64,000 nt of DNA, taken from the NCBI RefSeq assembly GCF_001949145.1, contig NW_019091401.1:719866-783865 (forward strand). The letters are read 5' to 3'. The stretch's first letter is position 1, and every line of letters begins with the position of its first letter. Below the pieces are notes generated by a model. It searched no databases. It was not told the DNA's origin and was given only the letters and a program-made list of their open reading frames with translations. Source of the DNA: Acanthaster planci. Its lineage: Eukaryota; Echinodermata; Asteroidea; Valvatida; Acanthasteridae. Made by a program: the position numbers and the translations under genes. This document shows, one piece after another, positions 11,101-24,602 of the stretch.

Positions 11101-14100
11101 TGATAAACCTCATGGAATTGACCTTCCGTTTGTCACCTCATGAATTCAGGTGTGTTGAAAAAAAAAAACAATATTGATATGTACTGTATGAGGAACCGGC
11201 CTTAAGGAAAGTAGCCCTCTTCCCGTTACATTATGAGGGCTTTTGTAGACATTTAAATGGATAATTGTGTAAGTTTTCTGGCACATTAATGGATATAGGT
11301 TCATCAGAAAGGATCAAAGCAAAAAAAAAAGGGATAGTGAGGGGGAAATATTTTTCCCAAATGACATTTTTCTGTTGCACTGTGCATTCATTTGTCATGT
11401 TTGTATTCCATTTGTTTTGTGTTTGTATGATGGAGTCTCATTTTATTCTTTCCAGGCCTTGGGATGTCTTGGTTGGTGTATGTAGTATTGTAATTCTTCT
11501 GGCATTTCAGGTAAGATTACTGACTGAATTCATTAATCCTATCTACTCCAGAATTTATTGTTTCCAATCTAATGAAGAATCCCGCTTTCTTTCCCTGATT
11601 AGTTTTGTACAATTGTTTATGATTTACAATACACTGTGGCACCCAAAAGGTTGTCACCGGCAAACACTGTTTTTTAGCATACTGATTTTATTAGTTTTAT
11701 GTAGTTTTAAATATCTCATGGAGTTATCTGAGGAGACACCATTACTGTATAAGAGTAAGTGTGCATGCATTGCTGCTAATGCACCTCACTCCTCAAACGT
11801 AAGTGTGCATGCATTGCTGCTAATGCACCTCTCTCCTCAAACGTAAGTGTGCATGCATTGCTGCTAATGCACCTCACTCCTCAAACGTAAGTGTGCATGC
11901 ATTGCTGCTAATGCACCTCACTCCTCAAACGTAAGTGTGCATGCATTGCTGCTAATGCACCTCACTCCTCAAACGTAAGTGTGCATGCATTGCTGCTAAT
12001 GCACCTCACTCCTCAAACGTAAGTGTGCATGTATTTTGGCAATTAGTCACAACATCCTGCTAGTTGAAGGAGCATTATATACTGCAGTCACCCAATAGGT
12101 CTGTTGTATTCTGTAATATTCAGTCTGTGTTTACATGCGTCTGTTTTGTCACCTGAAAGTCTTTGATTTAGCAACAGCAGATTACGTATGGTTGTCCACG
12201 TTAGTGGAAATGTGACCATTGAGCGTCGTGTACCAATACTGGATATGGAGGTATTTTAGTTAAGCTGTTGAGCTTAACCACTTCCTATGGTGTACAGATC
12301 TAGAGTGTACACATTAAAGCACCATGTTTAGTTCTGTATACCCAGCTAAATCTAGAGACTTTGCACTCGGAGGTTGCTTGGAAATGTATTGTGGCCCAAA
12401 CTGTTGGTCCCATCGACGGCATCCAACACAACGATGAATGTTGACTGAGTGAAATGAATTCGAAAGCTGAATAGATGGATTTCACCGTTTGCGCATATCC
12501 GCATCGAAACCGAGGCTCTCTGTGTTGAACTTCGTCGCGCGCACACGCGGAGTCGACACAGTACATGCAGTATCCGGTTCGTAAGTGTGACGCTACTTCA
12601 GTTTAAACCACGCCCACTGCACAAGATACACTGCCATCGCAGGTGTGTTAGTTCGCGGTAAATTGCCATTGTTTTTTCTTTTGATTTCACGCATCGAGTC
12701 ATTCTGAAAGACTCTTCCACAAAAACTTGCAGCCTGAAAAGTCTGAATTTAACATACCCTGATATATTTTGTGTCTTAACTCCTTACTTTCAATCATCTG
12801 ATCGTATTAAGAATTGAAACTGACACATACAGCCTCGTTTTCAAATGCGGAAGTGCGCAGATCGACGTTAAAAGCGTCGTATTGGGATCCCTCTATTGCG
12901 CCCTGGCATAAAGTTTAAAACCTATATATGGGAATAGTAAGATGTCACATTATTTCAGTCCGAGTCTAACGATGTGTTATTGTGCCTAAAGAAATGAAAG
13001 AAACATTGATTACTTATAGTGGTTGAAGAATCAAGAGATGGGCTGGGAGAAGGATGAATCATATACTCCCTCTAGAGGGCAGCGTTGCTCATGGAAATTC
13101 CTCTGGCTCATAGCTACAGGTAAGGCCATATGTAACTTTATTGGAATGACTGGAAATAACACATGCATCCAAAGGAGCTGCCAGTCATTGGCTTCTGCCT
13201 TTCACTATAGACTTGTGTGTGATTGCCAGTCGTAACCAAATAAATTTAAACACAGCCTAAGATAACCAAACCAAGGACTTGTCATATTAATTACATGCTG
13301 CACATTGAAGTCCCTTCAAGCACTGATCAGATTCAGAAATATTCGAATCCAAGAAAGTGGTAAAAAAATATGTTATACGTAGCTAGGTTTTGATCAGTTA
13401 AGGATCAAGGTTTCACATAAAGTACTGAGCCAGATTAGTTTTATTTGTTGTTTGTTTGTTGTTTGTTTGTAGGGTTGTTTGTTTAGTAAACAGTTGGCAT
13501 ATTTCTGTATGCCTTTGTTTGCGTAACATTTTGTTCATTTATTTCAGGTCGTAATGCAGTAGTTGTTGTCATGACAGCACTTATAGCCTGGACGTTGGAA
13601 ACGCAAGGACTTGCTGGCAAAGTTACTGTCACTGGGCCAGTCAGGCAGGGGCTACCACCATTTCAACTTCCGGATTTCTCAAAGCCAGACTTGTTCAGTG
13701 TATGGAATCATATAAATCGTCGACACTTTCACAAAGGGACAGATTTTGCAGTGCAGTGCAAAAGTTGACTTTTAAGAAAATTGGGCTTCAAGTCAGTCAC
13801 TTTTTAAAACAGAGAGGTCTTGGTGATTTACTTCAAGAATTTATTAATTAATTACCTTGCATGAAAGTACATATCTTAAATTGCCATGAAATGCTACAAA
13901 TTTCACTCTCTGACCCCAAATTTGATTGTTATTAAGAATTATTTATTCACCTGAAACTCATTGCTTCACAAAAAGTAAAAAAGTAGGAAATTTAAGTCAG
14001 CTGCGTTTGTGCTGCTGCCATTTTGCATGCCAGTTGTGAAATTTTAATATTTGGAGACAACTTGAGATTTAAATTGTTCTCTTTGTTAAAAACCAAACTT

Positions 14101-17100
14101 ATGTGGGGTGAATTTTACCCATCGTTGCTTAATGTAATCTTTGTGAAATGTAAATTTGTCCCATCATGAAAACAAAGGCAGCTCAGATGAACTTTGTTCA
14201 ACATTAGCAACAGCGTGAGAAGCAGCCATGTCTTTTCAGCTAAGGTTGTGTCCGAATGTTTTGGCTATGGTTTGGAAAAATGTACAGACGTGCAATGGAA
14301 TCCACTGGCTCTAGTGGCTTCAGTGTTTTCCCACAGAAACAGTGCTACTGGCAGCCGCAGCCAGTTGACTTGGAAGAGGCTGAAAACGAAAGTTTTCAAT
14401 TTTGTTAAAGTACAATGTTAGAGTGCAATGAGCAAAAGAAAATGTTGTACAGTATATTCATTTTGTTTTTCATAACACAATCTTTTCAAAAATACTTTTT
14501 GTTTTCAGGTACTTGAACTTGGATTAGCGATGGTACCTCTGATTGGATTCCTGGAGGCCATTGCAATTGGCAAATCATTTGGTAAGGAAAAATATTTACT
14601 CCCTTTGGCAAAACTAAAGCAGTGCTCAAAAGTTTCTCACAATAAGCGTATTATGCTGGCCTGGAGCTGAATAAGTCAGATGAAAGTAAGGAGACGCCAG
14701 TCACTTAGGTGACACCACATTCACATGTTCATTCTAAACTTGAGATACACACGTATATTTGGTAAGTCATTGCACCCTGTTGGTTGGTAAGTCAATCAAA
14801 GCACATGTACATGTACCACCTGCGCACTTTAGTTGAATGTCCTCCATTGTGCATGTGAGAATGAGATTGTGTCATTCTTGTCATGGATATTAATATTACT
14901 GAAGTGTTGGAACAAATGTAGAAAATTGAAAAGATGATCTTGATGGCCAGTTGGGAATTGAATTGTGCTGGTTTTTTTTGTGAAGCAGTATGCATGGCCT
15001 CAAGTTGGCTAATTTCACTGTTCACTGCAAAGGCTAGTTTCAATCATTGTTAGTCAAAGTTATGCACCTGTAACTTTCTTGAAATGTATTCCAGATTTTT
15101 CCTAGCACTTTGAAATGATTTATTGCCTTAGTGTACCAACCTTATATCAGCATGAAGTTTTATCAAATTGGCAGCCGCTGTTGCTGCCTGTTCTCTGAGC
15201 TATCCCTTCTTGTGAGGACTTTATCTTTTTGTGTGGTTGAAAGAGAGGAACATATTTCACTGTATAATCTCTCTCTTTGTCCTTGTTCACAGCTCGACAG
15301 AATGATTACAAAGTGGAACCCAATCAAGAACTTATTGCATTGGGTGAGTTTAGCGCATTAAAGAGTCACATAAAAATGACATGTTGGTTACATCCCTCAC
15401 ACGCTGCTTTGCTATGACATCAGAGTCAAGACTAGCCAATGCCGGAATTGTCGATAATGATGACACATTGCTTGTGTGATCAGTTTTCAACAGAATGTAT
15501 TCTTGTACCTTCTTCATGTTTGAAGAATTAACCTGAGCACGGTGCATGATGAAAGTTGTGTAAAGATTCAGAACCTGGAGTATGACTGCATTTTCAAAAT
15601 GTAACCCCCCCGGAAGAAACTCGTATAATTTGTCCGTTTTCTCATTTAGCTATTGTAATAAACATGTTTCTAGACTATTTTCAGATTTTTGATGCAATAT
15701 GTTACAGCAAGTCCATTTTGTATGTCCCTTTTCAAAAGTCTGATATTCTATTCATGAAAAAAATCTTTTTATTGGTCGTTATCTCTGTGCAGTGGTTTTC
15801 ACGGTGATGTTTGAGCCATTTTACAAATGTGCCTTTACTGAACAAATCACAACCTACCAGAACTTGATTAACAAACTTTGAGAATTTCACATTTGTAGCA
15901 GAAATTATGAAAGTTTTCTGCATAATATCTGCACTTATTCAACTGTCAAATTCAAATCAAATAATTATCCAGATGAAGGACACTGAGGGTGCTCTTTCAA
16001 AAGCATATGAAAGAAAATTGAACTCTCAATTTTTGTGTGATGTTGTCATGAATTTTTGGATTGGTTGGTTGTTATTAAATGCCACTGTGTGTTTATACAT
16101 TTTTGTGTTTTTTTGTTGCTACTGTTAGGCTGTTGTAATCTAGCTGGATCTTTTCTGTCAGCTTATCCCGTAACTGGAAGCTTCTCAAGGTAACCTCCCA
16201 GCAAATTACTTCTTAAACAATATTAAGATTCCTGCCCGTACACTTGCTTTATTCTCTGCTTCAAGTGTTCTGTGCCAGAGATCTAAGTCTTTTCAAAGCA
16301 GACTGACTTTTCACTCAGGTAACACTATAGTACTTCATAAAAAGTGTGAAAACAAGTAAATGGCTTCCGTTATTGGTGACTTTTCCCATGAATGAGCTCT
16401 TCTAGAGACATCTATATCAATTTGACATCTATGGTTTTAAGCATTTAATTGTTATTTTCTATAAATATACATGTATGGCAGAATCCTGAAGGTAAGCTTT
16501 CACCGGGTAAGGGACAATTTCTTTTGTTAGGCAAATTTTTGTGCGTTTGTCCCCACAGTTACGGAACAAGTGTTGCCATGCTAGCAGGTGCAAATCTGAA
16601 CATAAAATTGTTTCATTGAAGAAAAGCCTTAAGAATTATCATTAATAAATGACAAGGTCAAGGGTTGTGGAAAAATCTTGAACCATATCCATTTTTTGAG
16701 TTCAAGTTCACCCAAACTGATCTGGGTGTAAATGACTGCTGAACAGCATTTAAAATGAGAAATGTGACAATTGAAAATTATGAGATACTTAACCCTAACT
16801 CCCTAGGGTATGTACAAAATTATATTAAAATTGGGGGATTCAGGACTGTTAGGGTTAAGTTAGCTGAAGTGTACATGAACCAGTTTGAAATAAATTAATG
16901 AAATGAGGTAAAATAGGATGGTAAATTCAACTAGAAAAAAAAAGGCTGAACTGGAAAAAAAAAGTATTTTGGTTAAATTTGTGTAAAAATAAATATAAGA
17001 AATAAAATGAGATAAACTAAAGGTGAAAAATTCTAAAAGAGAAAGGTGAAAATAACATCAGTGCTCAGTGAAAGGGAAGCAGAGAGTTAGTTACAATTGC

Positions 17101-20100
17101 CTCCTTTATTTATTGTTTTCAAAAAAGCAGTCATGTCTGTTAACCCTGACAGTCTGCAGTCCTTTTCCTATTTGAAGACTGAGTATTCATTTGGTTAATG
17201 TGATCAATGAATACCTGTTTTTCTTTTTTATCTTGACTACCAGAGCTTTCCTGTAAGTGTTTTAAGCATTCTATTACTTCATGGAATATAGCCTTGAAAC
17301 ATTTGAACATTTAGAAACATATTGTATTCAATTGTAATCTTGTTCTTCCTTTTTTTGTAAGTGCATAGTTCATTCACTAGAATGCATAACAGTCTTGATG
17401 ACTGGGAACGTTCCAGTCAATTACAACCTAGCTAGTGAGGCTATGTCCCAAAGTTTTGACTACTGTTGAAAGTTATACATGCCTATGTGAAAACCACTGG
17501 TTACCAGCTGCAGTTACTTCCTACAGATGTGTGTATTGCTAATGGCTACAACCAAAACCTTTATACCATAGTCCATGATGTACCTGTAAATAGGAAGACC
17601 CTGGACATGATCTCTTAACAAGGTGTTTGTGGAAATGTTTACATGATTTTTGCATTTATAACTGCTGCAAAATGACTTAGAAATATCCCGTTCATTTGTT
17701 TGCAGGACTGCCATCAATTCTCAGAGTGGAGTGAAATCTCCCGCGGCAGGTCTGGTGACTGGAGCAGTAGTCATTTTAGCCCTGAGTTTCCTGACTCCAG
17801 CCTTTTACTACATTCCAAAGTCAGCCTTGGCATCTGTCATCATTGTGGCAGTGTTGAAGATGGTCAATTACAAGATTGTCCTGGTTCTTTGGAAGTTGAG
17901 AAGTAAGTCTCATTGCATTCATGTTCTTATTGATGAGTACACACACGCACATTACATGAACGTTTATTCATGGCACCCACTGCTCGTCTGACGCCAACCA
18001 GCTACCCAGCCTCAGCAATCTTGGAGGTCAAGGGGTAAGATGTTTGCACCATAAGCAGGGGGTCTTGGGTTCGGGTCCCACCTGAATGAGCTTGTGGATT
18101 TTTCAAAATACAGAGTACACAGTGTTAAAAAATATACCTTGGTAACTGGCACAAAAAGCAATATAGAAATATGTACAAATAATTTTCATCTGAATGGGCA
18201 CAGATGTCTTTATCTGGACACTGGAAACTAGTAGTTGCAATGACGTTCAAGTATCTATCAATTGCCTCTCTTTGATCTGGTTGAGAAGATGGCTACAGTA
18301 TATTGAATGAAGCCCTTCATCCTTCCAGTTTGCAACTGGAAACTTATCAAAATCATTTGAAACAATGTTTGCCTTTGTTTCAGAAATAGAACTCCTGGCC
18401 TTCACAGCCACTTGTATATCATCGCTGTTCCTGGGCGTTGCTTATGGAACAGCCATTGGAATGGCTGTGGATTTGTTGATTATGATGTATTACCTAGCCA
18501 GACCAGGCATCAAGGTGATAGAACCCGTATCATCTGAACAGATGGCCACACCTGTGAATGCACAAACCCACACACAGGTAATAATACGTAGTTCCAAGGT
18601 TGAGTGGATCATATGTAGCTATCCAAAAATCAACCAACCAAATTATTGTCAAGTGGTAAAAATATTCTTTCTTTAAAGGTTGTAATTAAATACTTGTACG
18701 AGGTTATTCCTTCTGGCTTGCTATCGTATTGCAGACAGCGACAGCAAAAGTCATTTCCAGGGATCTATGGAATGGCGCCTATTACATAGTTTTGTTAATA
18801 GCACTGCCTATATATTTTAACTTGTAAATGAGCAATATGTGAATTGGTGTGTCAAGTTAGTGGGAAGGATTTATAGGAATTAGCACTTAGAACCATTTTA
18901 TCTTGATATCATGGTGTTGTTCACCCAAGGTGCGGTCCACACCAGCAGTAGTTATCCAGTTTGCCAACAGTATATACTATCCATCCACTGAGTACATAGT
19001 GGATGTCCTCAATGAGAAACTACATGAAAAGGATTATACGCGTCCAGTTATAGTTGATTTCAGCTGTGTGTCAAGACTTGATTACACCATTATAGAGGTA
19101 CGTGTTCTTGGTAGAGTCTTCTCTGTCATCTGCCCACTGTGGCAGTCCAACTATCTGTGAATATCTTTATTTTGTGGAAAGACTAGAATACGTGCAGGGT
19201 TGTTATGTGCATTTGGGCCATTTTCACCATCTTATGTAGTAGTTACTAGAAAAGTCATGTCTTAGATTCTGTAACTCTCTATCAAATGACATCATTTCCT
19301 ACAGACTGCCAACTGCATTGGCATTTTGGTCGTCAAATTTTCATGACACACATCAGCCACGTAATATGTCCAAGATATTTGGATTAACATGTGAGCATGT
19401 ATAGAACATTTGCACACTACATGCACCTGATTGCATTGAATATGCAGTTTTAATTTTCCTACAAATTTTCCTACTCTTGTGCATGCATGGAGATTTCTTG
19501 TGCTGTTTGAAGTAGGCATGGCTCTTTTTGAGAAACTTGAGTATTTTCATGTTAATTTCTGTTTATGGATCCATTCCCAGGGGTTGAATGATGCACTGAA
19601 TGACTTCAAGAAAGCCAAGGTTGAGCTTTTATTTGCCTGTGCCAAAGTGAGTCCTTTACGATAGGTTGTCGTTACTGTTCAATGTCAGTGTTTTTAAGGG
19701 AATGGAAAGAGCGCATACATGTAAGGGGGGGAAGTGTCTATCCTTCATGATATTAAAACAGTTCAGAATACTTGCCACTCCTCTGCACATACATTTAGGA
19801 TTTAACTTAAGAAACATTCAGGATGAATTGTTTCTCCCCAGTAAACATGGTCATTACAACGTTATTTGCATGGCATCAATTAGCATGCCACCTGTAATGA
19901 ATAAATGATTTGTACATCTAACAATATTTATTTCAAGCATTTATCCCAGACTAATACTGAAACCATATTTGAATTTGTGTTTGCTGTTTTAGCCCAATGT
20001 TAAAGCGTTGCTTCAAAAGGCAAACCTTGATGGCATGTCTATCCATAGCACAGTACAGGATGCCCTCAGAAGCTTAGAAGAGGATCCAAGTAAGTTGGTA

Positions 20101-20814
20101 TACTTAATTGTAAAAAGTCTGAGTTCTAAAGTTGGAGTCTCATAGGCTTGAAATTGAGTAAGAAGACATCTTTTCCAAAGTTGATGACTGTAATCACACA
20201 TTTTACAGAACTTTTTGTTCTCAGGCAAGCTCACTTTGGTGATCAGACGTTAAAGTGTTTCTCTTGTGAAAATAAAAGTAGTTTAAAAACGGCTTTCAAA
20301 TCAGATTGAAATCAGAAGCTGGCATCAATGTGTAGATTTTTACCAAGACCTACAAAAGGTTTTGTATGAGATCGAACTGCCAGGTGCTGCATTGGTTATT
20401 TCCTGGCCCCTGACTTTGTGTACAATGATGAGACTATGGCCATGCTTTTGACTGCTGAGGATCAGACTGTGAGGAAGTTGCATTGTCCTGAGGCTGCAAT
20501 GGTGACTGTGAGCCTGAACGGTTCTGTTGTCGATTTTGTTTGCCAAATACTTGCCGTGAGTTTGCACACTACAGTTGATGTGATAAATTGTTTCGCAAGT
20601 GAGAATCCAAGCTTGGTCTTTGGTACCAGTTCCCACAACCCATTTACAGACTGAGGTCAGATCTGAAAATATCACCTAAATTTTAGGTTTTCTAATTTTC
20701 TTGGTTTTTTTTTTATTTCTAACTTTCAGGTTGCTGTAGTTATCGAGCAGTTGGTTGCATTATTTGTGGCTGTGCATTTCTGAAACATTTGTCTTCACAG
20801 GTGGAGAACCTTGA
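8164..20814 (+). CDS. SLC26A11: SLC26A11-type sodium-independent sulfate/anion transporter (15 exons)
   Basis: Exons: 8164-8364, 9074-9290, 9958-10123, 11456-11510, 13020-13119, 13548-13699, 14509-14581, 15293-15343, 16129-16189, 17706-17902, 18384-18577, 18930-19097, 19581-19646, 19993-20089, 20801-20814. All junctions are GT-AG and the frame closes to 603 residues, against about 606 in human. The N-terminal half holds the SulP core: PQGLAYASIAKLP (exon 1), YGLYSAYMGCFVY and LGTSKDISVGPTAIMS (exon 2). Then come SAYPVTGSFSR, SGVKSPAAGLVTG and FYYIPKSALASVII. Residues about 490-603 are the C-terminal STAS domain (VDFSCVSRLDYTIIE). The family exchanges sulfate, chloride or oxalate across plasma or lysosomal membranes. 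Uncertain points are the start of exon 5 (13020 or 13029), the end of exon 6 (the loop before VLELGLAMVPL looks short, so a small exon may be missed), and the last exon, which adds only four codons before TGA. Confidence 0.9.
10420..10673. mobile_element. Long-TIR MITE, copy 1 (SLC26A11 intron 3)
   Basis: About 254 bp. It opens CATGGGTAATTCCAG and closes with the inverse GGAATTATCCACATG. Inverted arms extend about 70 bp, both carrying GGGGTCC and GTGTCCCTGT motifs. It is closely similar along its length to 51978-52230 in a PMM2 intron. No protein-coding potential. The flanking 8-bp sequences do not match, so its target duplication has decayed. Confidence 0.75.
10896..11000 (+). repeat. Possible degenerate tRNA-derived SINE head
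   Basis: A segment in SLC26A11 intron 3 has an A-box-like TAGCTGACTGGTAGCGC and, about 60 bases later, a weak B-box-like GGTTGAGTCTTGC. The spacing and order fit an old tRNA-derived SINE, but the match is poor and ends are not defined. Confidence 0.3.
11755..12033 (+). repeat. 44-bp minisatellite, six full copies plus a partial one
   Basis: Copies start at 11755, 11799, 11843, 11887, 11931 and 11975, with a truncated seventh at 12019. Copies are nearly identical (one C/T difference seen in the second). Each unit begins GTAAGTGTGCATGCATTG, so each carries a consensus 5' splice-donor-like GTAAGT. The array lies in SLC26A11 intron 4, between exons ending at 11510 and starting at 13020. Confidence 0.95.
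13442..13486 (+). repeat. GTTT-rich microsatellite
   Basis: An imperfect (GTTT)n/(GTT)n tract in SLC26A11 intron 5, just upstream of the polypyrimidine stretch of exon 6. Confidence 0.7.
16789..16858. mobile_element. Very short TTAA-bounded inverted repeat
   Basis: An 11-bp perfect inverted repeat, TTAACCCTAAC at 16789-16799 and GTTAGGGTTAA at 16848-16858, with a 48-bp AT-rich interior. The ends match the termini of the larger element at 2323-2739, so this may be an internally deleted relative. It is in SLC26A11 intron 9. Confidence 0.4.
18020..18100 (+). repeat. Possible tRNA-derived SINE head in SLC26A11 intron 10
   Basis: A B-box match GGTTCGGGTCC at 18068-18078 is preceded by GGGGTAAGATGTTTGCACC, which resembles the D-arm and anticodon region of a tRNA-derived SINE. 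The A box is weak and no tail was delimited. The segment does not fold as an intact tRNA by eye. Confidence 0.35.
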
Positions 20815-21669
20815 GCAGTTTGCCTCTATACAACAGATTCCTTGCATCTCTACAGTTTGTCACTGATGAATGAAGTCTTCCAAGATCCCTGGAAATGCTG
20901 TCTGCAGATTTCATTAATTGTTGAAAGACATCTTGAAGGACCGTATGGGTAAAAGTACAATATGAAGTTACCTTAAAATGTGCAATTCTCTCGGCCAAGA
21001 ACAGTATTACCTCAAAAACCATCTTTCCACAAATGGACCTTCATTCCATTTGCATACATGCACAGGCATACTCGGTGAGGAAGATTTTCTTACCAAGCAA
21101 TGATTTTCCCGGGGGCAGCGACACATGGCATACATGTGTATGCTTGTCAGGCACATGCATTTTGCACACACCTATAATTTTGCAAATGCTGTTGTGTCTG
21201 AGCATGAGCACTTGGTGTAGGGTACCAGTGGCATTGATGGATTGCCCAAGCCTCCCTATTATGGAACACAGAACAGATATTTATAGTGTGTAGGCCTAAA
21301 AATTTAGTCAATACAAATGACAATTCATTTGTGTAAAGGCAGCTTTATTCACCGTTAAGCAGTACTTAGTGAACCCATTTTTGACATGACAAGCTTATTG
21401 TGTCCTGGCATACCATACTCTCTGGTCCCCCTCTTGCCATTCAGAGTGGTGAATAGAGGGGAATGCAGTATAATTAATAATAGTTTGTAAATTAGAAGTT
21501 TTTGCAATTATCTCTTTATAAGTTATGTTCTACTTAAATGAGACAGACGTCTAGAAATCCTGGGTAAAAACCTTATGTACTTGATTACAGAATTTTGATG
21601 ATAGTTAATCATTGAATCAAATTCAGGTATAGTGTAGATTCAGTTCTTTACTTTTTTAAGTGAATGTTT

Positions 21670-21725
21670 CATTCTGACATGGACCCATTGTAGCGAGAGA
21701 GCTACAATGGGTCCATGTCAGAATG
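21670..21725. repeat. Perfect 25-bp inverted repeat with 6-nt loop
   Basis: Arms at 21670-21694 and 21701-21725 are exact reverse complements, separated by GAGAGA. The left arm starts CATTCTGACATGG and the right arm ends CATGTCAGAATG. It lies 0.86 kb downstream of the SLC26A11 stop codon. It could be the fused ends of a foldback element or a hairpin in the 3' UTR; no protein is encoded. Confidence 0.95.
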
Positions 21726-24602
21726 GTTCCATAGACAAGGAATGCATGGGCATCGTGGTTCATGCGAAGAATGCACAAATAATATTTATTACTACACCTC
21801 ATAAATATTCATGAGCAAATCGGAGCACATCATTGGCCGATTCCACCTCACGTCTGGGAAGTAGAAATGATACGCGACCAGGTGACATCATAGCGGTGAG
21901 TATCCACCTCGCTGCCGTGCGGTATTTTTTTCTGGTAGTATCAAAAATCCCTCTAGAACCCGCCGCATAAATATGTAGTCTTTACGGAACCAGTCTGGAG
22001 TTGTATCCTAATAACTATTACAGTAAAGACTATTGAAGCCCTGTTTCTATGCACATCTGCACTCCACTATCATTACATGGAAATTTAGCAGCTGAGAAAC
22101 AACAATGGCGTCTGTGAGTACAAGTAACGTGAGATTTCTGTTTGAATATTTATGAAGTGTAGTAAAACAAATACAGCATGGTTGATTTCGGGAAAAAAGT
22201 GGGAATCACTGGTCCAGAGGTGTAGGTCAGCTTGACTACCTCCCGACGCGAATCCACTACTTCCCTCAAGCCATGCTGTGCAGTATTTGTATTCCACAAG
22301 GGCATAAACCTCTAGGTCTACTGGCACTTCTCTGGTTTGCTGGATTGAATTGCCCTTTTGAACCATTCAAGGGTGCCTGTATACAAAGACCATCTCATTT
22401 CAACAATTTATCAATCATTTCAAAATGCTTGAATAAATCCTTGTTGGGTCATCTGTCATTTGTCGCTGCATTATTAGAGCCAACAATTGGTTGAATGTTT
22501 TACTCCCCAGTAGGCACTGCTTCTTTCACTGATGACACTGTAATGTGGTTCTCCACACAAAATGGCAAATGATACTGTAACAATGGATGCATAGATGAAG
22601 AAATATCTGAACTTGTAAAAGATACTTGGAGCACAAAGAAACACATTTGTTGATGCATTGTTTGGAAAGAAATAACTACTACAATGGATTTAATGGTAAG
22701 CTGAAAATTCAAAGCAAAACAGTGATTGACTTGTAATATTTGTATCAAAACATTGCGCCATGTCACTTTTTATTGGCGTAATCTCAAGTAGTTTTTGCGC
22801 ATTTTTTTACATCTGTCTGTTGTTTTGATGAAGTGCTTCTTAAATTTCTTTTATTTTTTGTGATGAGATTTTGTACTTTACAATTTTGTTTGTCACCTCG
22901 CTTTAGGAGAAAATGGCTGAAAGGGGACAGATTTTTTACAAGGTTTGAATATTGCCTATTTACAAGGTTCCTTAATCTCACATGATTATATTAAGCCAGT
23001 GATAGTCAATCAATCCAGGTTCAAATACCAAAAAATATAATATTGAAAAACACACAGTATATTTTGGTTTTGGCAGACACCCAAAACTGACCTGGACAAA
23101 GAAAATACTATTTGGACATTATGCCCCTGGGCACACACACAAAAGGAAACATTCATTACACTTGACAATCTAGTCTGGAACCAGAGTAGTACTGGATATC
23201 AAGGCTGTTCAGGTTCGCAACACAAGTTTTGCAGTGCATAAATATCAGTCATCAGTCTGAGGAAAAGAATTGCTGTCTTGTTTTGTCTGCCACCCTGAAT
23301 ACTTAGGAAGTAAAAATAAATACTTGTGCGATACAATGGAGGCCTCAAGATTGTTTTTCTTCTTTCGTATTTATTTCTTACTATGTATTGTACAAATGTG
23401 CAAATTAAATATGTTACTAGAAACATGCTTGTGGTACGTAATGAATAACTCTACATATTTTCATGTAGTTTTGTTTTTACTGGTAAAATAAATATAAATC
23501 TTATTTTATAACTTGTTGAGTTTCCTTGTTTGTATATTGTGCAGGTGCCCATTCTGAAATAGGCAGTCGTGATTTATGGGCATAAAGACCACATAGGAAT
23601 TTCAATTATAATGATGATAACTAGACCAAAGGGATTAAAATGAAATTTTTCAGCCAGATTGATTTTTGGTTAAGTGTTGGTTCATCACCGCAGACTACTT
23701 TGATTATGACGTAGCATTTGACATAAGCAGGCTTAGGCAGAACCGTATTTTCTCACCATTGTGTAGTGTTCCCCTTGTTAATCTTTCCTCAGAAACTGTC
23801 CAAAATGACTCTTTTGTGCGACTGGGATCAAGGATCAGTAAATTTTAGCCTCAAACTTGTGAATCTCCGTCTACAATTGGCAAACTTCGTCTGCCCGCTT
23901 TGTTATTTTCCTAGTATAATTTTTGCTAAAATATTATCACCGAAGTATATGCAAAGTACTGGAAATGTTTTGGCATTTAGGCAGAATTATTACCCGAGAG
24001 ATGATGAAGAACGGGAGTATTTAGAATTTATTGAAATTTTACCTTGTCAAAAGCTTTGCTCTGAGAGGCTGCAAAGGACGACGTAAAGAAGTGTGCCAGT
24101 GTACCATGGGGGCCGCTCCGCGAGAGGGTACATAATAATTTATTCCGTATGTTGTGCGTCCAGTTAAAGCATTCACGGAAGCACGTTCTCAGGCCCTGCC
24201 CTCTTACGCTTCATTGATAGAAGAAAAAGAAAGAAAAGAGATTGGGCACAAATGAGGTACCGTACTGTTCTTCAAAGTCTACAAAATTGGCAAATGTACC
24301 GTAACCACTGGCGTAAATATGGTGTAATCTCCGAGAGGCAAACGGGAATCCAACCATTTTTCAAGAGGGCACTGAAAGTAAATTAAATGTAGCTTCTACG
24401 TGAACTGTGTATATTTCAAATTTAAAATGGAAGGGGAGACTGGAGAACAACGCAGTGAAGTGAATGGTACCGCACTAAAGATCTCACCAACGCGCATTTC
24501 CGTGCCACGCAGACCCAATAAAATTACCCATTTTGGCTGGAATGTGGAATTTAGTTTTCCTTCTGGTGACTGTACACATCCACGCAAGTGTGTATTTTTC
24601 TC

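Noticed and set aside
16553-16588. Exon-like segment with CCCCACAG acceptor and a GTGC donor between SLC26A11 exons 9 and 10
   Set aside because: Its 29-nt length would break the frame, and exons 9 and 10 already join cleanly as SFSR-TAINSQSG.
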